A stretch of 64,000 nt of DNA from the NCBI GenBank assembly GCA_900114885.1, contig FOUN01000003.1, positions 306,103-370,102 of the forward strand, written 5' to 3'. A program made the translations under genes and the position numbers. The notes beneath the pieces were generated by a model. The model saw only the letters and a program-made list of their open reading frames with translations. It did not search any database and was not told the origin of the DNA. This DNA comes from Psychrobacillus psychrodurans (GTDB lineage Bacteria > Bacillota > Bacilli > Bacillales_A > Planococcaceae). Shown here one piece after another: positions 53,135 to 62,280 of this stretch; positions within the stretch are counted from its first letter, which is position 1; each line of letters begins with the position of its first letter.

Positions 53135-54562
53135 TTAATGTGATGTAGATATACCTATTAATTTTTGATAAAGTATTTCACTTGCAGGATTTAAACCTTT
53201 TACAGTAGTTTTTTTCCCTTGTTCTTCTAATTTAGTTACTACTTTTACGATTGCTCCAACAGAGGATTCATCCCATAAATGGCTACTTGATAAATCTATT
53301 GTAATATGATCAGCAGTTGCTTGTTCGATTGTTTGAACAAAATGCTGAGTTGAAGCGAAGAAGAGAGGACCCTCAATAATATATGTCCCATCCTGTTCGG
53401 ATATTTTAACCTTTGAGATGGAAGCAACAAAGAAAAGCGCACTTAAGATAACTCCAACAACGACACCAATTGCTAAATTATCAGTGTATACAACAATTGC
53501 AACGGTCACAATCATTACAATAGCATCTGCACGTGGTGCTGTTATGGCATACTTAAACGAACCCCAATCAAATGTTCCAATGGAAACCATGACCATGATT
53601 CCAACTAAAACAGGCATTGGAATATCTATTACTAAGTCACCAAGTACAATAATCAAAAATATTAAGAATACGCCAGCTACTAAAGTAGATAGGCGTCCAC
53701 GTCCGCCAGATTTAACATTAATCATGGATTGTCCAATCATCGCACAGCCAGCCATACCACCGAAAAAACCAGTGATAAAATTGGCAATACCTTGTCCTCG
53801 TGCTTCACGGTTTTTATCCGATTTAGTATCAGTCATATCATCAACAATTTGAGAGGTTAGTAAAGATTCTAAAAGACCTACGACTGCAAGAGCTAGAGAG
53901 TAAGGTAATATTATTTGAAACGTTTCGAAATTAAAAGGTACATTTGGTATGAAGAAACTTGGTAAACTTTGTGTAATGATCCCTAAATCCCCAATTGTTT
54001 TTAATTCAACTCCAAAAATAAAAGTAATTGCAGTTAAAATGATAATGGCGATTAGTGGAGCCGGTATAGCTTTAAAAAAGCGGGGGACTGTATACACGAT
54101 TAATAAAGTAAAAACGACAAAAATATACGTAATAATTCCTTCTCCTAAAATATGCGGGACCTGTGCCATAAAAATTAAAATAGCCAACGCATTTACAAAG
54201 CCAATCATGACCGAATTAGGTATAAAGCGCATAAGCTTTGCAATTTTAAATACGCCCAAGAGTATTTGTATAACACCAGTTAATATAGTTGCAGCTAGTA
54301 AATAGTTCAAGCCATGATCGGCTACCAAATTGACCATAACAAGCGCCATTGCTCCAGTAGCTGCAGAAATCATAGCGGGTCTACCACCAACAAAGGCAAT
54401 AATAACAGCAATACAAAATGAAGCATAGAGTCCAACCATAGGGTCAACACCCGCAATAATAGAGAATGCAATGGCTTCTGGAATGAGTGCTAAAGCGACT
54501 ACAATTCCTGATAAAATATCGCCCCTAATATTTCCAAACCATTGTTGTTGTAATGTTTGCAT
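53135..54562 (-). CDS. SulP family anion permease with STAS domain
   Basis: A 475-residue anion transporter with about eleven to twelve membrane helices (to about 375), including LALIPEAIAFSIIAGVDPMVGLYASF, the SulP signature near the start. A C-terminal STAS domain spans about 385-470 (VEGPLFFASTQHF-like; ITIDLSSSHLWDESSVGAIV). Possible substrates are sulfate or bicarbonate/dicarboxylates. AAGGAGA precedes the ATG. It is divergent from the resolvase-like gene and co-transcribed with the Usp gene. Confidence 0.92.
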   Translation of the reverse strand: MQTLQQQWFGNIRGDILSGIVVALALIPEAIAFSIIAGVDPMVGLYASFCIAVIIAFVGGRPAMISAATGAMALVMVNLVADHGLNYLLAATILTGVIQILLGVFKIAKLMRFIPNSVMIGFVNALAILIFMAQVPHILGEGIITYIFVVFTLLIVYTVPRFFKAIPAPLIAIIILTAITFIFGVELKTIGDLGIITQSLPSFFIPNVPFNFETFQIILPYSLALAVVGLLESLLTSQIVDDMTDTKSDKNREARGQGIANFITGFFGGMAGCAMIGQSMINVKSGGRGRLSTLVAGVFLIFLIIVLGDLVIDIPMPVLVGIMVMVSIGTFDWGSFKYAITAPRADAIVMIVTVAIVVYTDNLAIGVVVGVILSALFFVASISKVKISEQDGTYIIEGPLFFASTQHFVQTIEQATADHITIDLSSSHLWDESSVGAIVKVVTKLEEQGKKTTVKGLNPASEILYQKLIGISTSH

Positions 54563-54685
54563 AAATTTTCTCCTTCAGATATAGTCAATAATAAGTCCCA
54601 AAAGCCTTACTTTTAGGACAAGCTTTTCATATCATAACATGAATTTTCCTAAAAAGGAATGATTTTGGGACTACGGAGGAATGAA

Positions 54686-55228
54686 ATGAAATACGGATAT
54701 AAGAGACCTATAATAAATGATGAAAAGGGATTAAAACAACTTCAAGATATGTCCTATTTAGAAGTATGGAGTGAAAATCATCCAAATATGAAAAAAAGGA
54801 ACGAATTGGAAGAACTACTAATGAGATTAACTAGTGGGGATGAGCTATATGTTCAAAGTTTAGTAGTATTAGCGGATTCTTTATCTCATTTCCAAGACCT
54901 GCTACGCATATTTGAAAGAGATCAAGTAACAGTTATATTTGTTGAAGAAAATATAAAAAGTACAGAAATTTTAACGATGAAGTTAGTAGATTTAATAGCT
55001 TTAGTAACGGATTTACAAACTAAGATTAAGCGACATCAGTCAGTTTTTAGTGCAAGAGAAGCTCAAAAACAAGGTAAAAGTATTGGTAGACCCAAAAAAT
55101 CAGACGATAATTTACAGAAAGCATTTGATATGTATGAAAGTAAAGCATTTACCCTTCAACAAATTAAAGATGAAACGGGCATTAGTAAATCAACGCTATA
55201 TCGGTATTTAGATCAATATTCAAAATGA
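54686..55228 (+). CDS. Resolvase-like protein lacking the catalytic serine
   Basis: A 180-residue protein with the architecture of a serine resolvase: a Rossmann-like catalytic domain (about 1-100) and a C-terminal GRPKKSDDN linker and helix-turn-helix (about 138-178, FTLQQIKDETGISKSTLYRY). Where active resolvases have GYARVS the sequence is GYKRPI, so the nucleophile Ser is replaced by Ile. It therefore cannot cut DNA in the normal way and may be a DNA-binding regulator. ATG 54686 follows GGAGG by 6 bases. It is followed 25 bases later by the next gene. Confidence 0.85.
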   Translation: MKYGYKRPIINDEKGLKQLQDMSYLEVWSENHPNMKKRNELEELLMRLTSGDELYVQSLVVLADSLSHFQDLLRIFERDQVTVIFVEENIKSTEILTMKLVDLIALVTDLQTKIKRHQSVFSAREAQKQGKSIGRPKKSDDNLQKAFDMYESKAFTLQQIKDETGISKSTLYRYLDQYSK

Positions 55229-55253
55229 AATAAAAAAAGTATTTGAAGAATGG

Positions 55254-55643
55254 ATGGAATATTGTATGTGGAAAATTATAAATGGAAAATTAGTGCAAAC
55301 AGTTGATCAAACAAGAACAGAATATAAAACACGTATAAGTTCAAGTTTTATAAAAAAACTAAAAAAAATGGCTGCAGAAAATAATTCGCATATAGGATAC
55401 ATATTAGAAAATGGATTTACGAATATTTTAAATGAAAGCTCATTAATCTTTGATAAGAAAAATAGACCAAAAGATCGCGTAGAATTACGTACAACTTGTG
55501 ATAAAGAAATATTGGAGGCTTTACGCTCATTTGCAAAGAGTAATAAGCTCAATTTAAATGACGTTATTGAAGCTAGTGAGAACTATATAAATTTAGATGA
55601 GGTTAAACATGCAAACTGGAGATATAGAATAGAAAAGGAGTAA
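55254..55643 (+). CDS. Two-repeat ribbon-helix-helix-like protein
   Basis: A 129-residue protein (or 125 from ATG 55266). It has two similar units, each a strand followed by two helices: YKTRISSSFIKKLKKMAAEN with GYILENGFTNIL (about 23-62) and VELRTTCDKEILEALRSFAK with LNDVIEASENYI (about 74-114). This pattern resembles a tandem RHH DNA-binding fold; I do not recognise a named family. It is likely co-transcribed with the resolvase-like gene. Function unknown. Confidence 0.6.
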   Translation: MEYCMWKIINGKLVQTVDQTRTEYKTRISSSFIKKLKKMAAENNSHIGYILENGFTNILNESSLIFDKKNRPKDRVELRTTCDKEILEALRSFAKSNKLNLNDVIEASENYINLDEVKHANWRYRIEKE

Positions 55644-55990
55644 AGAAGAGTGTAATAATTAATATATAAAATAGGGATGTGGTCATAATATATATTATAC
55701 TAAGTTAGGTTTCATAATATAAGTATACTAGTAATAGTGAGATATCAAAGAGAATTTTTAAATATGTGTATAAGAACTTCCATACACTTGTATTTATCAA
55801 TTTTCTTAGTTTTAATTGATCATTCTAGAGTTTTGCTTTTTATACTTTCATTTTAAATGATTGCCATATCTTGCTAAAGCACATCGTTAGTTCAATAAGA
55901 AAAGCGATTCTTATTAAAGAATCGCTCCCGATTACGGAAAATACGTAACTTCTTCCACTATATGTGAATTCAAAGAAAGTAACTGAATTA
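55644..55990. other. Gap with a partial family-2 repeat
   Basis: 55872-55910 carries GCTAAAGCACATCGTTAGTT and CAATAAGAAAAGCG, the right half of the small repeat family found at 59-63 kb. A hairpin GCGATTCTT / AGAATCGC (55904-55926) follows. No gene. Confidence 0.5.
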
Positions 55991-55995
55991 TTGGT

Positions 55996-56367
55996 TTAAA
56001 TCCATATGTTATTTTCAGCAGTTAGTTTTAAATTAGTTTCACCTGTGTTGACTACACCTTTAGGCTCTACCAGCATTATATGGCATTCCTTTTCAGCATA
56101 AGGCTTATGTTCTACACCTTTTGGTATCACATACATTTCACCTTTGGAAAGCTTAACCTCTCCATCGCGGAAAGCAATGGACATCTCACCGTCTATCACG
56201 ATGAATGCCTCATCGGTGTCTTTATGATCGTGCCATACAAAATCCCCAAAAATCTTAACTAACTTAAACTGATAATCATTCATTTCGCCAATAACTTTTG
56301 GCGACCAGTGTTCACTGAATTTGGAAAGTTTCTCGCTTAGATTAATAGCATTATAATTGATATAAAT
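55996..56367 (-). CDS. Cupin domain protein, apparent AUU start
   Basis: A small single-domain cupin. Metal-binding motifs are in WHDHKDTDEAFIVIDGEM and KPYAEKECHIML. The first ATG (56283) gives 95 residues, but the same frame is open and clearly coding upstream (NAINLSEKLSKFSEHWSPKV then IGEMNDY, which fits the family's N-terminus). That extension contains no ATG, GTG or TTG; ATT at 56367-56365 sits right after a GGGGGG run and would give 123 residues. Either AUU is used or the start codon has been lost. Cupins of this type are of unknown substrate. Confidence 0.75.
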   Translation of the reverse strand: MYINYNAINLSEKLSKFSEHWSPKVIGEMNDYQFKLVKIFGDFVWHDHKDTDEAFIVIDGEMSIAFRDGEVKLSKGEMYVIPKGVEHKPYAEKECHIMLVEPKGVVNTGETNLKLTAENNIWI

Positions 56368-56715
56368 CCCCCCAGAACTGTTCTTACCTTTATTTTACAA
56401 CTTCAATAGATTAATTACTATATTAATTAAGATATCAAAAGTTTCTGCTGACTTTCCACAAAATGGACCACTTGTTGAACAAAATTCATACAGCACTCTT
56501 TATAACAACGATCGAATTATTTTTACAGATTTGTTATTGACTTTAATACTATAATGATTATCCATTTTTCTATATCTATCCATATATCCACCGAGATAAA
56601 AATTTTCTCTTATTCAACTAATTAGCTGTTGTTTTAATAACTTGTATTGATTTTTCCACACGCACGCCGACACGCCAATAAAACTGTACTACTCTCATGG
56701 CAAACTGCTTTAGGA
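56368..56715. other. Gap with no supported gene
   Basis: AT-rich. Short fragments such as TTCAACTAATTAGCTGTTG near 56616 recall the family-2 repeat end. No hairpin or promoter recognised. Confidence 0.35.
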
Positions 56716-58647
56716 TTAGATTACACTATAAATAACCTCTCCACTTTCCGCATGAATCCCTTTTACAAAGGCTCCATCTGTTGTCTGAATACGATAAATG
56801 AGCCGCATCTCGCCCACATCCTGCTCCGTTTCCCCATAAACCTTATCCCATTCAACTTGTACTTTCAGATTTTTTAGTGGTAGTAATTCTTTAATAGGTT
56901 TAATGGTTTTTGGCTCAAACTTTTCAATCTCTTCAATCGCTATATTCGGTGATGAAAACATCAAAATAGCACCTGTTTTTTTACTTATATTCATGTGAAA
57001 AAATTCATTCCCAACAAAGTAGCCGTCCTTCTGAACAACAAATCGGAAAAAGGCACGGTTTTTCACTATATCCTCTTTCTCTTTCATCTCTACATATAAA
57101 TAAGATGCGAACTCTGTATAATAGGTTTGAATAAACTGTATAGCAATTTGTAAGCATTGCTCTTCAGAAAGCTTTGCCTCTCCTTCACTTTTCGTAAACG
57201 AGATGAAGCTATTTAATTGTTTCGTCTGTTTATCCACCTTTGCTTTCATACGATGTTCAAACTTACGCCTCATGTAATGCTCGTATGATTTCCCCTCTTC
57301 ATCCTTCCAAGATTTGGGACGCCAGTTTAACTCGTCAAATTCTTCATCCATACTTTCCTCTTCATATCGCTCCCATTCATCACTAATGCCCAGTATTTCT
57401 TCAATTGTATCCTTTTTTGACAACGGTTCTACTTTTGGGAACGGCACATAGCTTCGCTTTGGCTCATCGTCATTGTCAAATAAAGGTTTACCCGTCACCG
57501 CATCATACGCCTGCCTTAATAGCTCCGACTCATAAATTGCATATATACCTGACACTGAAACGGAATCATATTGGTCATTAAAGCATTCCGCACTAAGCGA
57601 CCATTCCCCCTTGTTCAATGCATGTAAAATATGCTCTGGAGGATAAAGTTTTTTTGGCATTGTCGGTGGATTTTCCGTATAGCCTGTATAGGTGAATTGA
57701 ATAATTTCACCAGGATCGGTTACTTCTATCCGACAATAATAGCCATCTAGAGGCAATCCATCTACAACTTGCACATACTTAAAGCCTGTCGATGATTCCT
57801 TTTTTTGTTGTTCTACTAGTGTATAAAAGGAAATTGCTTCTGGGTATTGCTCACGCAGTAGCTGTTGGGCTATTACAAGCTTTTTCTCTTCTGAAATAGG
57901 TGACCCGTCTTTTGTAGGCGTTTTTGCAAAATCCTCGATGCGTCCATTATTATCTAATCGAATAAAAACCCCTTCATCCTTGCTTTGCCCTTTCCACATG
58001 AACGAAGAAATCCCATCCTCTAGGTAATTTTCTAGTTCGAGCTCATAGTATGTAGGCGCATTTGCATATTGTTGTGCTAATTCGAATAACTGTTCCTTTA
58101 ACATACGTTTCACGTCCTTTGGTTGTAATGATTGCTGCATCGCTTGCTCTAGCTTTCCACGAAGCGCTTTCCTAGCACGATGCAGATGCATTTTGATTGT
58201 ATTGGGCGGCTTCTCGAGCATTTCTGCGATTTCAACTACTTTAAAGTCATAGTAATAATGCAACACAATTGCCATTTGATAGTCTTTTTTAAGACTTCCA
58301 ACTGCGTTATGTAATGCACTGTAATCCTCGCTATGTTCTTGAGAGAGTAACTGAAATTGTTCTAGCATTTCTACTTCTAAGATCTTCATCCGTTCCTGTT
58401 TCTTCAACATATAAAAACTTTCACGAATTAATATTTTGTGCAACCATGTACTAAAATATTTCAGCTCCTTTAGTTGAGCTAGCGCACTAAACGCTTTTAT
58501 AAAAGTTTCTTGCACAATATCTTCCGCATCCTGCTTATTTTTTACATAGGTAAATGCTTTAGCGAGTAATCTCGGCTTATATATCATTATTAAATGCTGA
58601 ATCGATCCTTCATCCTTCGCAAGTGCTCGTAGTACATACTGTTCCAT
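56716..58647 (-). CDS. ECF sigma factor fused to a large YcdB/YcdC-like domain
   Basis: A 643-residue cytoplasmic protein. Residues 1-185 are a normal ECF sigma factor: region 2 with KNKQDAEDIVQETFIKAFSA and FSTWLHKILIRESF, region 4 with KDYQMAIVLHYYYDFKVVEI and NTIKMHLHRARKAL. The remaining 450 residues form two repeats resembling YcdB/YcdC-PepSY units (about 245-345 and 500-640), with the turn NISKKTGAILMFS and final ESGEVIYSVI. No membrane helix is present. ATG 58647 follows AGGAGG by 6 bases. The tail may act as a built-in sensor or anti-sigma part. Fusion of these parts in one frame is seen; function is inference. Confidence 0.85.
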   Translation of the reverse strand: MEQYVLRALAKDEGSIQHLIMIYKPRLLAKAFTYVKNKQDAEDIVQETFIKAFSALAQLKELKYFSTWLHKILIRESFYMLKKQERMKILEVEMLEQFQLLSQEHSEDYSALHNAVGSLKKDYQMAIVLHYYYDFKVVEIAEMLEKPPNTIKMHLHRARKALRGKLEQAMQQSLQPKDVKRMLKEQLFELAQQYANAPTYYELELENYLEDGISSFMWKGQSKDEGVFIRLDNNGRIEDFAKTPTKDGSPISEEKKLVIAQQLLREQYPEAISFYTLVEQQKKESSTGFKYVQVVDGLPLDGYYCRIEVTDPGEIIQFTYTGYTENPPTMPKKLYPPEHILHALNKGEWSLSAECFNDQYDSVSVSGIYAIYESELLRQAYDAVTGKPLFDNDDEPKRSYVPFPKVEPLSKKDTIEEILGISDEWERYEEESMDEEFDELNWRPKSWKDEEGKSYEHYMRRKFEHRMKAKVDKQTKQLNSFISFTKSEGEAKLSEEQCLQIAIQFIQTYYTEFASYLYVEMKEKEDIVKNRAFFRFVVQKDGYFVGNEFFHMNISKKTGAILMFSSPNIAIEEIEKFEPKTIKPIKELLPLKNLKVQVEWDKVYGETEQDVGEMRLIYRIQTTDGAFVKGIHAESGEVIYSVI

Positions 58648-58916
58648 TGCATTCCCTCCTAATAACTTAGAGTGCGGATTTATCAAAAAGGTTTCATTAT
58701 GTAGAATATTTTTACCGCTCCTTAGTAAAACATGGCGTTATTTCCGTTCGGAGGGCACAACATGCTTTCAAAGAATCAGCAACTCCCCCTTAATGCTTCC
58801 TAGTCCAACCCACAATTTAATCACAATTAGGCGCTGCACTTTTTTAAAAAATTTATTGAGCTGCGTCAGATTTTGTATTGCCTTTTTCTCTGAATCGAAG
58901 ATATTAATTTTCAAGG

Positions 58917-58970
58917 AGTTCAATAAAAAAAGGCTTTACCACTTCTTGAAGTAAAGCACACCGTTAGTTG
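58917..58970 (+). repeat. Intergenic repeat family 2, copy 1
   Basis: TTCAATAAAAAAAGGCTTTAC, then TTCTTGAAGTAAAGCACACC and GTTAGTTG. Internal stem GCTTTAC/GTAAAGC. Confidence 0.75.
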
Positions 58971-58974
58971 TTGA

Positions 58975-59230
58975 CTATGCAGCTGAAACACTCTACGAGG
59001 AAAAAGGCTTTTCTAATAGAATTGAAAATATGGTTAAAATGGCTTCAGCAAGTGCCGAATCGATGAAATCCAGGTTCACAAATAACGAAATTCAAACCAT
59101 GTTAGAAGAATCAGTTTTGCTTATTTATGAACATTTGACACCTAAGCCAATACAGGAACTTTTCTTTAGTCGTACACATTATTTATGTGCTTTTGAGACA
59201 GTCTATTTTGTCCATGCTGTAAAGAGGTAA
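58975..59230 (+). pseudogene. Unrecognised frame, possibly the 3' end of a broken gene
   Basis: After the repeat the frame reads AAETLYEEKGFSNRIENMVK, then continues to CAFETVYFVHAVKR at 59230. The sequence looks protein-like (amphipathic helices), but it has no ribosome site: the frame runs into the repeat. A gene whose 5' part was replaced by the repeat is one reading; chance openness is another. Confidence 0.35.
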
Positions 59231-59285
59231 AATATAATTTTAAATACTTTTCATTTGTCTGAATTATTGAGCGGTTTTTTTGTTT

Positions 59286-59372
59286 TTCTTATTGAACTAA
59301 ACTGCTACGGTAGTTCAATAAGAAAAAAGGCTTTACTCCTTCTTGAAGGAAAGCACACCGTTAGTTGAATAA
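59286..59372 (+). repeat. Intergenic repeat family 2, copy 2 with inverted end
   Basis: TTCTTATTGAACTA (59286-59299) is the exact inverse of TAGTTCAATAAGAA (59311-59324), followed by the full repeat GGCTTTACTCC, GAAGGAAAGCACACCG and GTTAGTTGAATAA. Confidence 0.75.
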
Positions 59373-59471
59373 CTAAGCTTATTTGTGATACTCAATAGTT
59401 TCAATATCACCCTTTATTATCTACCTACTTAGATAATACAAACCTCTTCTTATACTAAAACTGTACCATTA

Positions 59472-59532
59472 GATTAATAGGAAAAAAGCTTTACCCCATA
59501 TTGAAGTAAAGCAACACGTTAGTTGAAGAAGA
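59472..59532 (+). repeat. Intergenic repeat family 2, copy 3
   Basis: TTAATAGGAAAAAAGCTTTAC, then TTGAAGTAAAGC, CACGTTAGTTGAAGAAG. Same stem GCTTTAC/GTAAAGC. Confidence 0.7.
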
Positions 59533-59542
59533 AAAGCGAAGT

Positions 59543-60417
59543 TTATAAAGCATTTTTAAGACGATGAAATGATTTTGTTTGAGCAAATGTTTCAAATCCA
59601 ATAGATTTGTAAAATTCATGTGTTTTAGGGGAAGTACAAACAACAACTGCCGTTTTTGCGCCATTATCTCGCAACGCATTAAGAGCAAGCTTACAGACTG
59701 AACTGGCTAATCCCATTCTACTAAATCTCGGATCCGTTCCAACAGGTTCCAGTAACCCCACCTTGTTTTCTTCATCAAACCAAATTAAACAAGATGCCAC
59801 GAACTCACCATTTGGGGATTCTATTACCCAATCAAGAGAAGAATCATAAGGATAGGTATTCATAACGTTCAAGTAACTTTCTTCTGTGACTCTGGATCCA
59901 TGAAATGCAGCCTTATGTACTGCCACACGATTTTTTAAATCCTCAAACCCCTTGATATGGCGGCTTTTAAACTTATCTGGCATTGAACAGGGAATGAACA
60001 ACTATCCAATGAAATTTTTGTGAGGACTTCTGGATTTTCTGCTAATGGGTTGAATAAAGAATCTTCTAAGGCTGAAATAAGATGCGATTCCGTTTCTAGG
60101 ACAATCACTTTTTGCTCATTGGTTATAGTTATTTTATCAAACCAGTCAATGATATCCTTGGCCACCTCAGGAAAATCAGGATCAACTTGACATATTAACT
60201 CACCGGGGTTTTGAATCCATCCCCAAGCAACGGGCTTCCCATCCATTTCCCAAATTGCAGTATCCCAATCATCCTCGCGTCCAGCGTGTCGGTAGCGTTG
60301 CCAAGCTAGATCGCCTATATGGTAATTAGGTTCCAGTGACCATATAGCTTGTGTAAGTTTCTGCATTCGCTTTAAATCACTTGAATCTTTATAAGTTCGA
60401 ATTACAGGTATACTCAT
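59543..60417 (-). pseudogene. GNAT acetyltransferase with a frameshift
   Basis: Two overlapping minus-strand frames together make one GNAT protein of about 290 residues. The first (60417 to about 60000) gives VIRTYKDSSDLKRMQKLTQA, then WQRYRHAGREDDWDTAIWE and LTKISLD. The second (from about 60000) continues FIPCSMPDKFKSRHIKGFED, RVTEESYLNVM and the acetyl-CoA block VGTDPRFSRMGLASSVCKL. The join is near ATAGTTGTTCATTCC (about 59997-60011), where one base gained or lost would restore the frame. No other damage is seen, so the lesion is recent or a sequencing error. Confidence 0.82.
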
Positions 60418-61307
60418 TTATGTAATCTCCTCGATTCTTCTTGATATTTGTAACTATCTTTTTGATATTCTTACTATGGCCTCCGCTTTAAAAAAGCCAA
60501 TTATCACCATCCCTTGTATTGAATCCTCCTATTCATATTCAATAAAGATTTAATTATTCCTTCTTCAACTAACCTGTTTCGACACTTTCACAAACTCCTC
60601 TAACAAATGTCCTGACTTCCTATTATAGGTTTTACTAAAATCAATTTTTCATTGTATTTTGATCTATTAGTATAATAAGTTCAACAAAACAAACCTTAAT
60701 CCCTTCCTTCCAGAGTCCCTAAAACAAAATTAAGTATACCCTTGCCATTATGGCAAAGATATACTTAAAGTCGCAAAAAATTAACTATAAAGTTTTCTAA
60801 AATAAAGCCACTATAGCAAGCGCGCCACACTTAAATTTACGGGCTTTAAATATACTCAAAACATTTGGGACCATAAGTTTTAAATAACTCACTTGAATTT
60901 CTAAACCATAACATTGTTATAAATAAAGTGTTTGCAAGAGAAAACCATGCTATTCATAAGTGGAAATCTGAACTATTAGGTGAGTATATTTAAGTGTTGA
61001 TTTAAAATTTTATAGTATACATAAATAACAAGAACCCATTTTGGTAAAAAGTGGGTTCTTTTCCAGTATTTAAGTTTGGTTTTATAAAAAAATGATTATT
61101 TAGGAATGTGAATCTTTAACTAAATCCCCTCGCTAGTTTAAGTGTAAACCTACACAATTATTTGTGTAGGAGCAGACAAAAAAGGTACCTTCTTACTAAA
61201 GAAAAGTGCCCTTTACTTGAAGTACCAGTTATTAGATTTTATTAAATAGCCAATAACACTCGTGACTTTATTCCTGAGAGGTTCATAATTATTTAATACA
61301 TCTAATA
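60418..61307. other. 890-base gap with several hairpins
   Basis: No credible gene. Hairpins: AAGTATA/TATACTT around TTGCCATTATGGCAA (60732-60768); AAGAACCCATTTT / AAAAGTGGGTTCTT (61029-61062), terminator-like; CCTACACAA / TTGTGTAGG (61149-61170); and GGTACC-type stem 61184-61226 with a T run on the minus strand, probably the VOC gene's terminator. Confidence 0.55.
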
Positions 61308-61742
61308 TTAATGATTCCTTTTTTCCTCCCAAAGTCGTATACGCTCTTCATGACTCACTACTTTGTGGATTTGGTGAAGCATCCATACATAACCAAAAGA
61401 GTCCATAAATATTGCATTTGACACTCCATAATCAGGTAGATCAGTAACCTGTTGTATCTCCGTGCACCCCAAACTCATTGCCTTAGTATATGTTTCCTTG
61501 ATATCAGGGACAGAGACGTTAAACCAAATTGTTTTGGGGTCATCTTTGGTTGGTGCTATCAATTGAAATTCTGGATTTTCATCCAACATGTGAAAGCGTA
61601 CTCCGTAGAGGGTAAATACTACTTCATTTGTTCCTTTGGGTAAATCTGAAACCTCAATACGTTCGATCTCAAATATGTTTTCGTATAAATCTAATGCTTT
61701 TAAACTATCTGTAACAACCAAATCAATTTCTACTCCTACCAT
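61308..61742 (-). CDS. VOC (glyoxalase/bleomycin-resistance fold) protein
   Basis: A 144-residue PhnB-like VOC protein. The beta-alpha-beta units are VGVEIDLVVTDSLKALDLYE (about 2-21) and IWFNVSVPDIKETYTKAMSL (about 70-89), with a terminal YGVSNAIFMDSFGYVWMLHQ that carries the family's last metal-side residues. The substrate is unknown. The ribosome site AAAGGAG is present before ATG 61742. It is monocistronic with a GGTACC-stem terminator. Confidence 0.85.
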   Translation of the reverse strand: MVGVEIDLVVTDSLKALDLYENIFEIERIEVSDLPKGTNEVVFTLYGVRFHMLDENPEFQLIAPTKDDPKTIWFNVSVPDIKETYTKAMSLGCTEIQQVTDLPDYGVSNAIFMDSFGYVWMLHQIHKVVSHEERIRLWEEKRNH

Positions 61743-61954
61743 TATGATTACACTCCTTTTATTAGTTAATAAACATTCTCTACTTCTTCATTTACTTCTA
61801 ATTTATAATTAAGTATAACAAATTCAATATGTTCACACTGTAAATATGGTTCCATTTTCAATGATCCGGTCCGCTACTTTAGGTACACTTGTTCATTATA
61901 TCTACCTAATTTTAGCAAAATGTCCTGACTGTGTTGCTCCATAATCTGGCCCGA

Positions 61955-62006
61955 TTGTTGAAAAAAAGCTAATGACGATTGTACGTTAGCACAATAAGAA
62001 AAGGCT
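61955..62006 (+). repeat. Intergenic repeat family 2, diverged partial copy
   Basis: TTGTTGAAAAAAAGCTAATG, then GTACGTTAGCACAATAAGAA. Same order of elements as the full copies, but the GCTTTAC stem has drifted to GCTAATG/CGTTAGC. Confidence 0.4.
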
Positions 62007-62093
62007 ATAACAAACACAGCCATGTTTTTTCACTTAAGCAAACGTTAATTTAAGTACATTATTTCACAATCTATTAAGGTATTCCCCAAATAA

Positions 62094-62258
62094 CTATCTA
62101 AAGAAATTTTTTATTGCATCAATGCGTATCTTATGACTACAATCGTCGCAGCAAAAAATCTTACTCTTTCTTTCCTTAAACTGTTTATATTTTAGTGAAC
62201 CTTCGTATTCTTTGAATGTTCTTTTACAACTATAACAAAGTATCTCATAGTATATCAT
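62094..62258 (-). CDS. Small zinc-ribbon-like protein
   Basis: A 54-residue protein with cysteines at 8, 11, 36, 37 and 40 (CYSC and FCCDDC), a likely treble-clef or zinc-ribbon site, and a basic middle. ATG 62258 follows AAGGAGG by 6 bases; the longer frame has no site. It starts 22 bases after the TetR stop and is probably in the same transcript. Function unknown. Confidence 0.72.
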   Translation of the reverse strand: MIYYEILCYSCKRTFKEYEGSLKYKQFKERKSKIFCCDDCSHKIRIDAIKNFFR

Positions 62259-62280
62259 TGTTATCCTCCTTAACAACACC

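Noticed and set aside
53418..54305. Plus-strand frames of 118-144 codons
   Set aside because: They are shadows of the SulP gene on the other strand, rich in Ile, Thr and Pro as expected from antisense of membrane helices.
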